A stretch of DNA of 64,000 nucleotides. It comes from Agarophyton chilense (taxonomy: Eukaryota > Rhodophyta > Florideophyceae > Gracilariales > Gracilariaceae). Made by a program: the position numbers and the translations under genes. Below, piece by piece: positions 23,536-35,039 of the stretch. Position 1 is the first letter of the stretch, and each line of letters begins with the position of its first letter. The stretch covers positions 930,001 through 994,000 of the forward strand of contig JARGXX010000138.1 of the NCBI GenBank assembly GCA_030374765.1, written 5' to 3'. The notes beneath the pieces are model-generated. The model was not told the DNA's origin. It saw only the letters and a program-made list of their open reading frames with translations, and did not search any database.

Positions 23536-25391
23536 ATGGGGTCCTTCACCACTTCTGAGGATCTCCACAAAACCGGCACATGGGTACAACTTTCTTCTAC
23601 TCCTCCGACTTTCGGCGATAAGCAACTTCTCGCAACAGCAGTCTCAACCAGCCCTCTCAAGGGAATGAACCCATACGTCCTCAACCCACTCTCGGGGCCG
23701 TCGGCCTCCGCGCCGGTGGACAACGAAGCTCCCCAGCAGGGTGGATATTTCTCCGGTTTGGATGCGACTCCGCCAGGTACCGAACCTTCCGCCTCGGCGA
23801 GCAACCGACATCCTCAGGAGGATTTGGACCTTAACGCGGTGGCGTGGAACTCCGCTCATGCGATGCCCTTGGTAGCAAACTCCAGAGGTTGGATCTCAAA
23901 CGAATCCTTTCGAAGGTGGAGTCCCCTTACCGATCCGGTTATATATTCCCGCGCTCCGTGGTTCCATCCGACAGCGGTTCGCGACGATGAGCTCATCGAC
24001 TCCTACGTGGAGGACGGCTTATTGCCGGGTTGCCTACCTGTCGAGGTTGTACGTTCTCCCGATTGGAGGGCGCGGGTAGCCATAGAGCCTCAGTATCTAT
24101 ACCGCGGTCGCGGGGAGTCCCTGGACAAGGCGCGCGCAGCGATGGCGGCTCTGGCCTACCAGCGATTGGAGAGGTCACGCTTTGACCATCTGGCTCCCCC
24201 GGAGTACGGGTTCGATGTCGCCTATTACCGCACGTACGGTGAGGTCTCCTACGGGGATAACCTGGCAGCCTTTCCCGAAGCCGAGTTCCGCGGACCGGGT
24301 TTTCTTCTCCGAGAAGATATGCTCCAATGGAGTCGTCCCATCCTTCGGGCTGAATTCAGGTACCTTCAACGGCAGTTTACCCAGTATGGGTTCGATCGAC
24401 GCGTGCGCTTCGAGCGCCGCTCGCGCTCCCGTTTCGGGTTCCTTGTCCCGTATCCTCACGTGGAACTGGAGCGTATCCGTAACACGGCGAAGGTTGGGCG
24501 ATTCGTGCCCCTTCCAGCTTGGTGGAGTAAGGTCGAGGTCCCCCGAGGGTGCTTTGCTGAACTGCCCCCATGCATCTACTATATCGGGTCTCGTTTGAAG
24601 CACGACCCGAACTCGGGATACTGGGCCCTCGTTGCAGCCGAGTGGGCAGCCCGCGTAGCGGCGCACCTCCTCTGGGATGCTCATGACCATTTCCGTATCT
24701 GGTTATTCCTCCGATGCTACGGACCATCATGCGTCAGATCGACCTTGTCCCAGCGTTGGGTTCGGTCAGCAACGTGCAGGACCTGTATCCAATCTTGGAC
24801 GTGATCGACAACACCCAATGGGATCGAGTTCCAGTGGAAAATCAGCCCGCAGGGGAAGGATCCGCGCGAAACAAATCTCCTGGCCGGTACGATCCGGGCT
24901 CCGGTAACTGGGTCTATTACAATCCCTTCGAAGGGGTTCGCATCAGCGCGGCGCAAGCACGGGCGCTGAAAGACTCGCCTCGACCGATGCCGGTGGGACA
25001 ACCGACGGGGTTCTTTTATACCGACGATTACGAGTACCAGTCTCCAGTAGACCTGGACGATCCAGCGTTGGATAACGACACGCCAGCTCCTAGGGGAGTA
25101 CTCCCTGTGGAGCCATCTGCACCCTTCCAACCAGTGGGAACGACCTCAACTGCGGCGGCGAATGCATCCGGTGGCGGTTCATCTGCTCCCCCCGGGTGGG
25201 GTGTGGACACCCTTGTGCAGGCGCCGGTTGCCACTCCGCAAGCGGATAGTGTGCGACAAGGCCTCGTGAACGCGGGCATTCCGATTCCCCCGGGTATGAC
25301 GGATGTGAGCCAGATGTTGGCTTTCGCCTCGGCGTACCATCAGGGTCAGAATCCCAACGGTGGGGCGGGTCCCTCCTCGGGCTTTTCGTAG
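23536..25391 (+). pseudogene. Antisense gene of element B, homologue of the element-C antisense gene
   Basis: An ORF of about 610 codons opposite to pol, with one frameshift between about 24714 and 24800. The start is taken at ATG 23536 (MGSFTTSEDLHKTG), 12 bp after a TATA-like ctatatatac. The middle is rich in Arg, Tyr and Phe. The segment LPAWWSKVEVPRG...PPCIYYIGS, followed by YWALVAAEWAARVAAHLL, aligns with PEWWESGEVP...PPVLAYFVS and YYLIWWIALLEWTVLVAIL of the element-C antisense gene. This block is hydrophobic and could be a membrane segment. The C-terminal third is Pro/Ser/Gly-rich. It matches no known domain I recognise. Position and conservation suggest an element-encoded accessory protein, perhaps envelope-like or Gag-like; that is a guess. 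Confidence 0.6.
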
Positions 25392-25440
25392 TTCCGCCTT
25401 CGGGAAATTGTAAAGTCCATAGCTTGGCGACAATAGTAAA

Positions 25441-25622
25441 CTTCTGATATTTGCATAACTTCTTTTCTTCTTCCTTCCTAGGATCTTAACTTCTACTTCT
25501 TTTCTTCTTCCTTCTTAGGATCTTCTTCATTTTCGTCTTCATCTTCTTCCCTTCCTAGGGTCCAATCTTCTTCTTAATCTTCTTCTTCACTTCGTGGGTC
25601 TTCTTTTTTCTTTTTTTCATCA
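25441..25622 (+). repeat. Pyrimidine-rich cttctt low-complexity tract
   Basis: About 180 bp of irregular cttctt/ttcctagg units lies between the antisense gene and the chromodomain end of pol. It may hold the 3' ends of the two convergent transcripts. Confidence 0.8.
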
Positions 25623-25793
25623 TAAACTGTCCCGATAACCGGTGCTTTGTTCCCCGGTTAACGGCGCTAGGCCGAGGGCCAGTAGACATTCCCTCTCAAT
25701 ACGTGTTCTTCGGGATACTCTCCTCAATTCCGCTTCAGAGGTCCAACATCTTCCTCACTTCGAGGTCGCATCCACACCAGTTCCCGTGGTGGC

Positions 25794-26084
25794 TTACCCG
25801 ACTTGGGCACGATCCAGATTTGGAGGCAAGGTTACCCGAGCGCGTCGGTGATAGGATAAAACCTTAGACCTCGGAAGGTGCTCAATGGGTTCCACTGTAT
25901 CCTCATCAGGCGAGAATCCGTACCATCGGACTTGGTAGCGAACTTCTCCCTCGGGGGTGTAGATGTGACGCACGATGCGATCGATAACGAATTCCTGCGG
26001 GCACACTTTTCCCTGTTCGGGCTTCTCTTCCATCTTGGAACGCTCTAGTTCCCTTGAGGGTGTCACCGTAGGGTCTAGACACAC
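25794..26084 (-). pseudogene. Chromodomain at the end of element B pol
   Basis: The frame contains EFVIDRIVRHIYTPEGEVRY followed by QVRWYGFSPDEDTVEPIEHLP and a basic tail. This is a clear chromodomain with its aromatic residues, as found at the C-terminus of chromovirus integrases, where it directs insertion to marked chromatin. Its integrase is absent upstream. Confidence 0.85.
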
Positions 26085-26586
26085 CCCGGTGGGTTCTTTT
26101 CCGTGTTGCGAGCGGGTCTCAGCACTTCGTCCAAACGGCGCCGAGTGGCCTGTGGGCTACGTTGTAACTTCCGTCTACGGAGTCAAAACGGCCCAGTTTT
26201 GAGTTCTTCTTAAAGCTGAGATCTTCCCGATAACAACGGTGTTCTTAGATGATTCCGTGACGGTTGAGAAACCGCGACGCGGTAGCGTCTCCAATCTCAG
26301 GGGGGTAAGACTTCAACGTCAACCCGAGCTACGGGGACGAAGGTTGCTCTTGTGCAAGGGGCCGTGCGACGGAGGCGGTTTGCGCGACGGTTGGTCGTCA
26401 GAGCCTTTTGATTGGCTCGGTGCCATTCGACGTGTGCCACATAAATGCGCGGGCGCCGGTTGCCACTCCGCAAGCGGATGTGAGGTGGCGCTTTCGACAC
26501 GCGCTAGCACTCTCCTGAGCTGTCCCCGACGGGTCTCACTCATTTCTTTCCCATTCCTGAGGGTTCCAGTGTCTCCATAGGAGTTC

Positions 26587-28425
26587 CTATTCCCATTCCA
26601 TAACGGAGAGCCAAATTTGGTCAACCTCGTCGTCGAGATCTTCCCCGTGCGGGTCCGCTGACACAGCTCGTTCCCTAGAAAGCGGGGTTTGAGTGTGCGA
26701 CACCTCAGTGTCTTGTCCGCGGCGGCGGGTGATCGTCAGCTCTGTAGGCGTTCCGGGTGCGGGGTTCTCCACACGACTCTCCATAGGCGGGTTTTCGTCA
26801 TCTTTTCTGACGTCGTGCTCGGCTGGGTCGGCGGTGATGTCGCTACCCATATGCTGGGGTTGTGACTTCTCTGTCGCCGGCTCGGTCGGGCTCGCCGTCC
26901 CACTGTGAGAACTAGATTCCCTGTTAGGCCGACTGGCTGACGCCGAAACATCGTCCTGCGAAGGAACTAAGTCCTCCTCCCCCTCCTTAGGCGGAGAGCC
27001 AGGAGGCTTGATTACCTCCGGTGGGGGAGTAACTCTGTAAGAGTTCGTTGACTGGGCCCTTGAGGGAGCGGGCCCAGGTTCGGGAGTATCCGAAGTTTCA
27101 GTTTCCGTTCCCAAGCGGGATAGTGCATCAGCCTGAGTGTTCAGCTTCCCTTTCTTGTACAGGATCTCAAAGTCGAATTCCGACAGTCGGAGACGCCAGC
27201 GCATAAGGCGGCCCGAGGGTTCGGAGATCTCCAGGAGCCAACGCAATCATGCGTGGTCCGTATTGACTTTGAAACGAGTACCCATCAGGTAGGGGCGAAG
27301 TGTAGCTAAGGCCCACACAACGGCTAAACATTCTTTCTCGGAGACCGAGTAGTTCCTTTCATGGACATTCAGGGAACGTGACCAGTACCCAATAGGGTGA
27401 CGTTCACCATCCTCAGAGGATTGGAACAGTGCACACCCTACCTGTTTTGCACTAGCATCGGTGTCCACTTCGTAAGGGAGCCCAAGATTGGGTAGAGCCA
27501 AGATTGGCGGTGATGTTACGGCATTCACCAGTGCCGTGAAGGCAGACGCTTCCGCGTCGCCAAAAGGTTCCAGTTCAACTGGTTGTCCCTTCGTCAGGAG
27601 CCTGTTGAGGGGGGTCGCAATATCCGCAAAGTTCGGGACGAATCGGCGATACACGTTACACAGACCTAAGAAGGATCGCAACTCCGTTTGAGTTTTCGGG
27701 TGTTTTGCTTCCTTCAAGGATTTCACTCGTACTTCATCGATTGAAAGCTGTCCGGGACGGATGATATGACCCAGATATTTAACCGACTCGGTGAAAGACT
27801 CGCACTTCTTGAGTTTCAAGGTGATTCCCGCGTCGCGGAGTTTCTTCATTACGTCCCTGACGTGTTCGAGGTGGTCATCCAGGTTGTTGGAGAACACAAT
27901 AATGTCGTCTAAATACACTAGACACGTCCTCCACTTGAAGGGAGCCAACAGAATGTCTATTGCCCGTTGAAACGTTGCGGGGGCATTTGTCAACCCAAAA
28001 GGCATCCTCCGGAATCGGAAAAGTCCTTGATGACACACGAAAGCCGTTTAGTCTCGATCTTCCTCCCTAATAGGGACTTGCCAGTAGCCCGAATTGGCGT
28101 CGAGGGTAGAGAAAACAGTAGCGCTCCCAAGGGAGTCGATGTATTCGTCCATCCGAGGGATCGGGTACACATCCTTAATGGTTACCTCGTTCAGGCGTCT
28201 GTTCTCGATGCAGAAACGCCACGATCCATCCGGTTTCGGAACTAACACCACTGGTGAGGCCCAAGTGGACTGGGCAGGTTCAATTACGCCCGCTTTAAGC
28301 ATCTTCTCCACCTGAGATTTCTCCTCTTCCCGAGCTTTCGGTCCAGCCCTGTAAGGGTGTTGGGCAATAGGCCGAGTGTTCGGTATCAAGTCGATGGGGT
28401 GTTCTGTAATCCCAATAGTTCCAAG
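26587..28425 (-). pseudogene. Reverse transcriptase and RNase H of element B
   Basis: One long frame carries VIEPAQSTWASPVVLVPKPDG, FCIENRRLN, MPFGLTNAPATF, the active site YLDD, the thumb (SFLGLCNVYRRFV), RNase H VDTDAS, and RLMRWRLRLSEFDFEI. Stops interrupt it in frame at 28048 (TAA) and 27247 (TGA). After RNase H comes an acidic Pro/Ser/Glu-rich linker to 26587 rather than an integrase. Between 26586 and 26085 no integrase is readable. The frame ends abruptly at about 28425, where unrelated DNA begins. Confidence 0.88.
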
Positions 28426-28744
28426 GGTAAAGAAATGTGCGATGTAGATCGCCTAGATGGTGTTCTGGGAACGGCATCTGCTGCCTAAGGAGGGGTGGGG
28501 ATGGTAGAAGCGAAAACAGCAGGGAAAATGTTAGGGGACTTTTACGTGGCGATGGGTCAGCTGAGGCGCTCCTGTGGTGCGGTGGTTGTTGCATATTGAA
28601 CCGAAGCCATTTTCGTAGAGAGTATGCACGGTCGGAGACAAGACGCTTTTCGACAGTTGAGATGAGAGATTTGCGAGTTACCAGGTCATCGGTTTGCATG
28701 GAGTGCTGGGACTCGTTTCAGATACGATGTTCTGCGTGCCACGA
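28426..28744. other. Unassigned junction DNA
   Basis: This stretch lies between the broken end of element B and the piggyBac-like copy. A minus-strand frame crosses it (28699-28295) but shows no domain and partly overlaps the pol sequence in another frame. Confidence 0.45.
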
Positions 28745-31085
28745 GGCCAAAAATACAACATCGATAAATTTTGTAAAGTTTGTCAATTTCCTTACACTTT
28801 TGTGCCTAGACGTTGTCAACAGCCTGTTCTTCTCTGGCGTTAACCTCAAATATAACGAAAGATGGTCCACAACCTGAAAACAATATCATCTTTACTCCAT
28901 TTTTTCATAATTTATAAAATATGTCAGCATCTACGGATCCCCGACGTGTAGTGGAAAACAGAGTAAACACCCGCGCGCGTCTCGTCACAACAAAGAGCGA
29001 CTGTAAACGCTTCTTTGGCACGCAATAAAAGACGAAACTGGACAGCAGAACTGTTACGAAATTGGATGTTTCTGTCAAAAAAACGAAGACACACTTTTGT
29101 TACCATAAACTTCGAGCTTCCTGGTCTCGAAAAAATGTACTTTCAAAATTTTCAATTCTAAAGCCGGAGATCATTCCACGATTCAGGAAACTGCTCAAGA
29201 AGCCATCAATGTAGTGCAATACCCTGCGAGGGGAAAAGACACTCAAGGTGTTCCAAGCGTTGCTCCCTTCTTAGGGGATCTCAGCGTAGAGCCTTCCGTA
29301 TCTCTCAGCTGTGGGCGTAACTCCACGGAGCCTTCAGGATATACCACGGAAGTGGGGATAGGAACGAGTATGAAGTGTACGATAGCAATGCGGACAAAAA
29401 CCATTGGAAAAGGGAAAATAAAGGAACAAAGAAAAGCGCAACTCCAACAGAGTAGTAGAAATAACAAGAAACCAATAAATAACCCAATGCTGGGGCGGAG
29501 AAGAAACCTGTACCACACAGTAAAATATAGGAATAAAAGAAACGGAAAAACACACAAAGTGTAGTAAGAATCACTCCTTAAGAGATGCCGGTGGGATAAC
29601 TGACTCCATGGCAATGCGGATATCCTCCGAAGGGAGTAGTAATCCTGCAAATGCAGTCACAATTAGAGTTGAACACACGGTACTCATTTACTTGGTGATG
29701 ACGACGGCGAGATCGCCGGAGCCCAAGTACTGTTCTACTGTGGCCATTGGACTAATTAATTAAATTAAATAAACTAATCTAGTGCCTCTTATTATGTTTC
29801 TACATTTCTAATCAATGCTCTTCTCATGTGGGAACCCATTATAGCGGGGATCCCTGCGTTCTAAATACACCTCGCTACCATAGCGCCAAAATCCTACAGC
29901 TTTCCTCTTATAAGTAGAGCATCCCCCACGGGAGTATCAATATTAACTTATGAGTATCCGACACCGGAATATCGCCAAGGGTGTTGCATTACAATCAATT
30001 CAAACATGTAGATCAATGGTGCTGCCATTACTAACGAAGTTTTGAACAATGAAGAGCAGCAAACTGTCACGGATGGTGATGAAAGTCACACAGTGAATCT
30101 ATTGAGGCCTCGTACTGTGACGAACAGTGGCACGCAAGAAAGCTTTGTCGAAGTTCATTGGACGAAATGGACAACGGAAATTGTATCCTTGACTCCGAAT
30201 GGTCCAGTGCAAATGCATCCTTGGAGAGTCACGGGAACTGTTTGAGATTTTAACTCCTCCATTCATACACCTTGTGGGCTCTCCCCATATGAAATATTCA
30301 TGTTAATGTTTCCTGTAGCTCTGTTGGAAAAACCTTGGGATCTACCAACTCTTGGCTGAAAGGAAAAGGCTTAAAGTAGACTGCAGGATGTGAATTTTTG
30401 AAGTTTATCCGATTTGACAGTGTTAATACACGCTTTGAGTGGAAAATATAAGACCACTTTGGTCTAAAGACACTTTTTCTAAACATATTGAATCTTTGCA
30501 GCTCGGAAAGATCATATCACGCAATTTGTTTGAATACATACGGCAATTTATTGTTTCCAGTGGCTCTGACGACGGTCAAAATACAGAAGAATCCAGGTGG
30601 TCATGCGTTTCTGAGGTTGGTAAAGCTATAAATAACCATTCGGGAAGCTTTCATAACTTCAGCACACACTTTGTGCGTGAACGAAAGTATGTCACGTTGT
30701 TATGGACTTGGAGGGAACTGGATTGAAATTTGACTTCCCCACTACACTGCTCTTGATATGAATTCTGAAAATGGTTGTGAATTGAAGACAGTGTGTTTAG
30801 GAAGGTGTGGAATTATTCTCAAAATAGAAAACACGATGGAAACTATGCAACTGGATTAACAGCCTCTTGAATAAAAACATGGGCATGAAACAGCTGTTTA
30901 AATGAAACTTATTGAAAAATGGTTCGCAACTGATCCAATTGTTTGTGCCGATTCAAATTTTGAATCTATTGAAACAGCTAAAGAACTTTTAAAATAAGAG
31001 GAATGCGATTTATTGGGGTTGGAAAAACAGCCACCAGAAGGTTTCCTATGAAAATTTTTTCCGAACTTCTGATGACATCACGAGG
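28745..31085 (+). pseudogene. PiggyBac-like transposon copy 2, split by a solo LTR and cut by element C
   Basis: 28745-29209 is the upstream part shared with 15900-16458. After the solo LTR (29210-29993) the transposase frame starts near 30000 (NEVLNNEEQQTVTDGDE). Recognisable piggyBac (DDE_Tnp_1_7) blocks follow: CGLSPYEIFMLMFPVALLE (about 30270), CVNESMSRCYGLGGNW with LPHY and ENGCELKTVCLGRCGIIL (about 30670-30830), and RGMRFIGVGKTATRRFPM (about 30990-31045). The frame carries several stops and shifts. It ends at 31085, exactly where the LTR of element C begins, so the C-family insertion cut it. The DES motif carries Asn for Asp (NES). Confidence 0.8.
29210..29993 (+). mobile_element. Solo LTR (784 bp) inside the piggyBac-like copy
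   Basis: It starts TGTAGTGCAATACCC and ends GGGTGTTGCATTACA (inverted termini), flanked by the 5-bp duplication ATCAA at 29205-29209 and 29994-29998. The flanks join to match copy 1 near 16354-16360. Related to the element-B LTR. No coding content. Confidence 0.88.
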
Positions 31086-31719
31086 TGTCGTACAATCACC
31101 TCTGGGTTATGCTACTGTCTTGTCTCGGGAGCGTAGTGACGCTCAACCGTACGCAGCGTGTTGAAGCTCAACCTTAGAAGGTAGACGTAGTAAACCTCGA
31201 TGGTAACAGGGCACCGTGAAAACCCGCAGCGGCAAACGGCGGGGCGACTAGCCTATACCCTGTAGGTGAACAATGGTAGGCGTCGAAGCGCGAGAAAGCC
31301 TGTGTGGTAGTTGAGAAACGATGAACCAAAAGGTATAGTCGTGACCCAAGTGGTTCCTGTCTTTATCACACTAGGATGGGGGAGGTGCAGTTCCCTATAT
31401 GCAGTGGACTGCACTCTCCAGATCACATGGGAGGTGCCAGCAAGGCACGGTCTCTGACCTAGTGTCAGAGACCTGGCCAGCACTGGCTACAGTGTTAGGT
31501 TGCCACTCAACTACTGTACTGAAATAAATATAATTACAATTACAAGTACTAACAATTACTCAACCAGAAGGTACATGTCAACACTACACGTGGCTGACAA
31601 CACCTAGATGGTAGCTCGCCTGGAGCTGCATGGCCGATGATCCCTCGCATCCATCACCTACAGGGTCAGTGTAGTATATTGACAACCTCAGAGGTCAGAC
31701 CTTCTGCCACTATACGACA
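31086..31719 (-). repeat. 3' LTR of element C (634 bp)
   Basis: Ends are TGTCGTA and TACGACA, inverted copies of each other. On the minus strand the purine tract GGAAGGGGGTC (31720-31730) directly precedes it. It matches 41700-42333 end to end. Confidence 0.92.
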
Positions 31720-32015
31720 GACCCCCTTCCTACCCGTGAGGTACGCCCCGTGTCTCCTTCCATCAACCCATAGAGGTGTAGCGAGCGAAAACGGCGCGGG
31801 CATCGGAGTGGTGTCTGCGCGCGGCGCGCGATCCCTTGAGGTTCAGAACTCGGCGCCAGTATCGGTTGGGGAGGGCGCGCGGCGACGTCGGCGCACGAAT
31901 TGAGCGACAACCATTCAAGTAGGGACTGTCATGAGGGCGACGCAGTGTAACTAGCGTGCTCGCGGACACCGTTTCGGTAGTGGCCCTGCTTGCTTGTGAT
32001 TCTGCTCCCGCATAG

Positions 32016-32033
32016 CCCCCCCCCCCCCCCCCC
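32016..32033 (+). repeat. Run of 18 C
   Basis: A C homopolymer between the 3' LTR and the antisense gene of element C. Its length is likely unstable and could be misread in sequencing. Confidence 0.9.
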
Positions 32034-32565
32034 TGTCTAGTGTCTCACCTTTTCCCGGGTACTCAAACTTCAGTTCCCTCCTAGGTCGCGGCGCAGCGCC
32101 GTCCCGCCTGGTCTTTCCCACGGCTCGACAACCCTTCAGGTAGTCCTGCCCTTAATTGGCGGCGTCGCGACCGTAACCGTGCTGTCCGGCTTTTCCCTGA
32201 AGGTTTCCTGGCTTCTCGACCTTTCAGGTTTCGTCTACCTTGTAAGGATTGACTCGTGGCGCCGGTGGGGCCTGAGCCTGCGTCGATACAACTATTGAGG
32301 TGTTGGTCTGGGTCCGTGGTGGAAGCTTCCGGGTGTGAGACCTTATTGGTGTTGAGCGGCCTCGTCAGAAATTACGCGACCTTTTTCCGGTTTGGCATTC
32401 CGGTTCACCTTCAAGGCAATGACAGGATCGTGCCGCCTCCGCGCACGCTTTCGAACCCATTCGGTACCACTTCGGTGCACCTCGCGTTGCATCGTGGATT
32501 CGTCACCGATACCTCGAAGGAGTGGGTCGTCCCCACAAGCAGCACCAGCGCTCGAGAGACGTGAG

Positions 32566-34879
32566 ATGCCGGTTACCATTGAGGTTGAAGAAGTCGGAGA
32601 TTCCAAGGGGATTGATACCCCTGCAGTTATGCCTTTAAGGTCGGATTGGTCCCGTTCCACGATACCTCAAAGGTCTGTACCCGCTCGCGACCGCACGCCG
32701 GCCACTGTTGTACCCGAAAGGTCAGTGTCGGTACTACCGGAAAGGTTGGATCCTTTGGCCGTCTCCTCAGAACGGACCGAGTAGGCTCCACTTCAGAAGG
32801 ATGAATACCCGCTCGTGTTCACCGCGGCGGTGGAGGTCGAGTCATCACCTCGTTCGTCGGGTCGAGCTACGGCCTTCCCAACCATGTCAGGTAGCGGCCC
32901 ATCTCCTGGCCGTGGACGCGGTGGTATTACCTAGAGGGTGACTCGCTCGACTTCGCGAACGCCTACCAACATTGGGTTTCGTAGCATGCCTGTCCCTGCG
33001 ACTCAGTTCTCCCCTGGGACTCTGGCTGACCCCTACCAACGCAGTGGTGGACTTCCTTCGACGACTCAAACCAATTGGGCTCACAATCTCGCGTTCGGTG
33101 CGGCGAACCGGAGGTCGAGTCAGTATGGACCTTTTGGTATTACCTTCGACCAGGTGACGAACAATGACCTGTTGAAGCACGATCGGCCTTTGGCGGTGGG
33201 GAATTCGTCACTGCCGGCAGCTCTTACCAGACCACAATTGGATATCTACTTTGGTTTGTCCCGTTGGGACTGCGAGCGCCTTCGCTCCGTTCAATTGCTT
33301 TTGAAGAAACGGTACCAAGAGTCTCAACCTCGTCAGGGTCGACTGGAATGTTACCAGAGTCGGCAGCGTCATACACCTTTGAGGTATTTCATCCCGGCGA
33401 TGTATCCGAGCGACTTGCCGTATGTGCGCATCGAACCGGAGCTGGATAATTACCGTCGACTGGTGGTGCAAGTGTGCCAGTACCCGTCTATTCCGGAGAC
33501 TTACCTTCCGGTTTCACCTGACTTGGTTTCCCTGAATCGGCCTTCCACCACTATCAATTGGGCTGACCGTAGTAGGTGGGGCGAGGATGCAGCGACGGAG
33601 ATTCGCGTTCGCACTCGCAACTCTTACACTCGCGTTATGCATATGTTTCATAACGTCGAGTACTTCTCACAACCTACGAAGGACAGAAGCGATTGGTACG
33701 TGATTTGACCAGAGTGGTGGGAGTCCGGTGAGGTTCCGTTATCACTGAGCGTGCCCACTCCGCCGGTCTTGGCGTACTTCGTGAGTCACATTTCCCTAAA
33801 TCTAGAGCGGTATTACCTCATTTGGTGGATTGCCCTCTTGGAGTGGACCGTATTGGTTGCCATCCTGGCTCTGGAGGCCGCCCGTTACGGTATCGATTGG
33901 GATTGTCGCAATCCCGACTCTGACATATACCGAGATGGTGTTCAACCTGTAGGTCGCATCTTCTTCATACCTCCGAGGGTTGCCCAGGATATTTCCCGAT
34001 TTGTTTACGAGAACATCGTGGAGGGGACCGATTATACCGTGAAAGATTTGGACTCGTATCTCGAGCAGAGCAAGAATTACCATTGGGATTCCCATCAAGG
34101 TTGGGAGGCTTTCGATCCCGCAACTTGAGAGATGGTGCCTCGCCACGTCCAATACTATCCCGGGGAGTCTCCTGTTTATGGAGCTCCCGCGAGCCTCGAA
34201 CCTTATCACGGTACTGTGGGGACACCAATTGGTCATTACGCTGGTCCCTTCCCGTCCGAGCCGTTACCTCAAGGTCGTAAGTCGCCTATCCCTACGGGTG
34301 TGACTCCTACTCAACCGAGCTCCTCGCGGGTTGCTGGTCCGGTTCGACCTCTGTTCGCGGGTATTGCTCGTCCTCCGCCTCAACCTGTGATGGATTCTCC
34401 GGCCGTGGTCGGTTTTCTGGCTCGAATTCGCCAGTCTTGCGTCACCAACTTTCAGAGGGCTGGGCCTACCTCCGTGGTTGCTGCATTAACGCTCCTTGAA
34501 GGTTTGCTGCCGCGCCATGCGCAATACATGAAGGCGCTGAACCAACTTGGGGAGTTCCGGAATCAGTTCCAGTTGGACATGTACCAACTGGCAACCCGTC
34601 AGGTTGCCAATCTGGCAAGTGTCTCTGCTGCTGTTTGATCCTTTGACAGATTTCCTTCTAGGTGCTATCTTGAACCATGCGGTTTTGCAACCTGCTCCGG
34701 CGGGTCCGTTCGTTCATCCTTTTTTGGTTTCGACTCCTCTCCCCAGTGGCAGGGCTACCGCTCCTTCGTTACCTCTGAGGTCGATGGCTCCTAGCATTTC
34801 CGCGTGGTTTCCTCCGTGGGTAGTCAATAACCCGGGTATTCCTGATTTCATTGCCCCTAAGCCGACAGGTCCTTCTTAA
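32566..34879 (+). pseudogene. Antisense gene of element C, homologue of the element-B antisense gene
   Basis: One frame runs from ATG 32566 (MPVTIEVEEVGD) to about 34625, broken by TAG at 32782 and about 32932 and by TGA at 33706 and 34126; a one-base shift near 34625 then carries it to 34879. Both TGA codons fit CGA to TGA changes. Conserved with B: PEWWESGEVP...PPVLAYFVS followed by the hydrophobic YYLIWWIALLEWTVLVAIL (about 33715-33880), a possible membrane segment. The C-terminal part is Pro/Ser-rich, then LARIRQSCVTNFQRAG and QFQLDMYQLATRQVANL. No known domain recognised. It converges on pol and its end lies about 160 bp from the end of the chromodomain ORF. Confidence 0.6.
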
Positions 34880-35039
34880 AGTAAATTGTTGTCTCTTCTT
34901 GTCTCCTCTACTGCTCCATTCGGTTGTTCTTTCGTGCCCTCCCTTGTAGGTAATCTGACACGCATATGCGTCCACCTTCTGTGGAAAACGACGTCTTTTC
35001 TCCCCCTTCCTTAGGCCTGAGTACCACGAAGGTCTAAGG

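Larger units (their letters stand above)
22539..28425 (-). mobile_element. Element B: 5'-truncated chromodomain gypsy element without integrase
   Basis: It is oriented right to left: reverse transcriptase and RNase H (28389-26587), chromodomain (26084-25794), an antisense gene (23536-25391), polypurine tract (23455-23465) and 3' LTR (22539-23454). The reverse transcriptase breaks off at about 28425, so gag, protease and the 5' LTR are missing. No integrase motif (HHCC or DDE) is found between RNase H and the chromodomain, so an internal deletion is likely. No target duplication can be tested because one end is lost. Confidence 0.8.
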
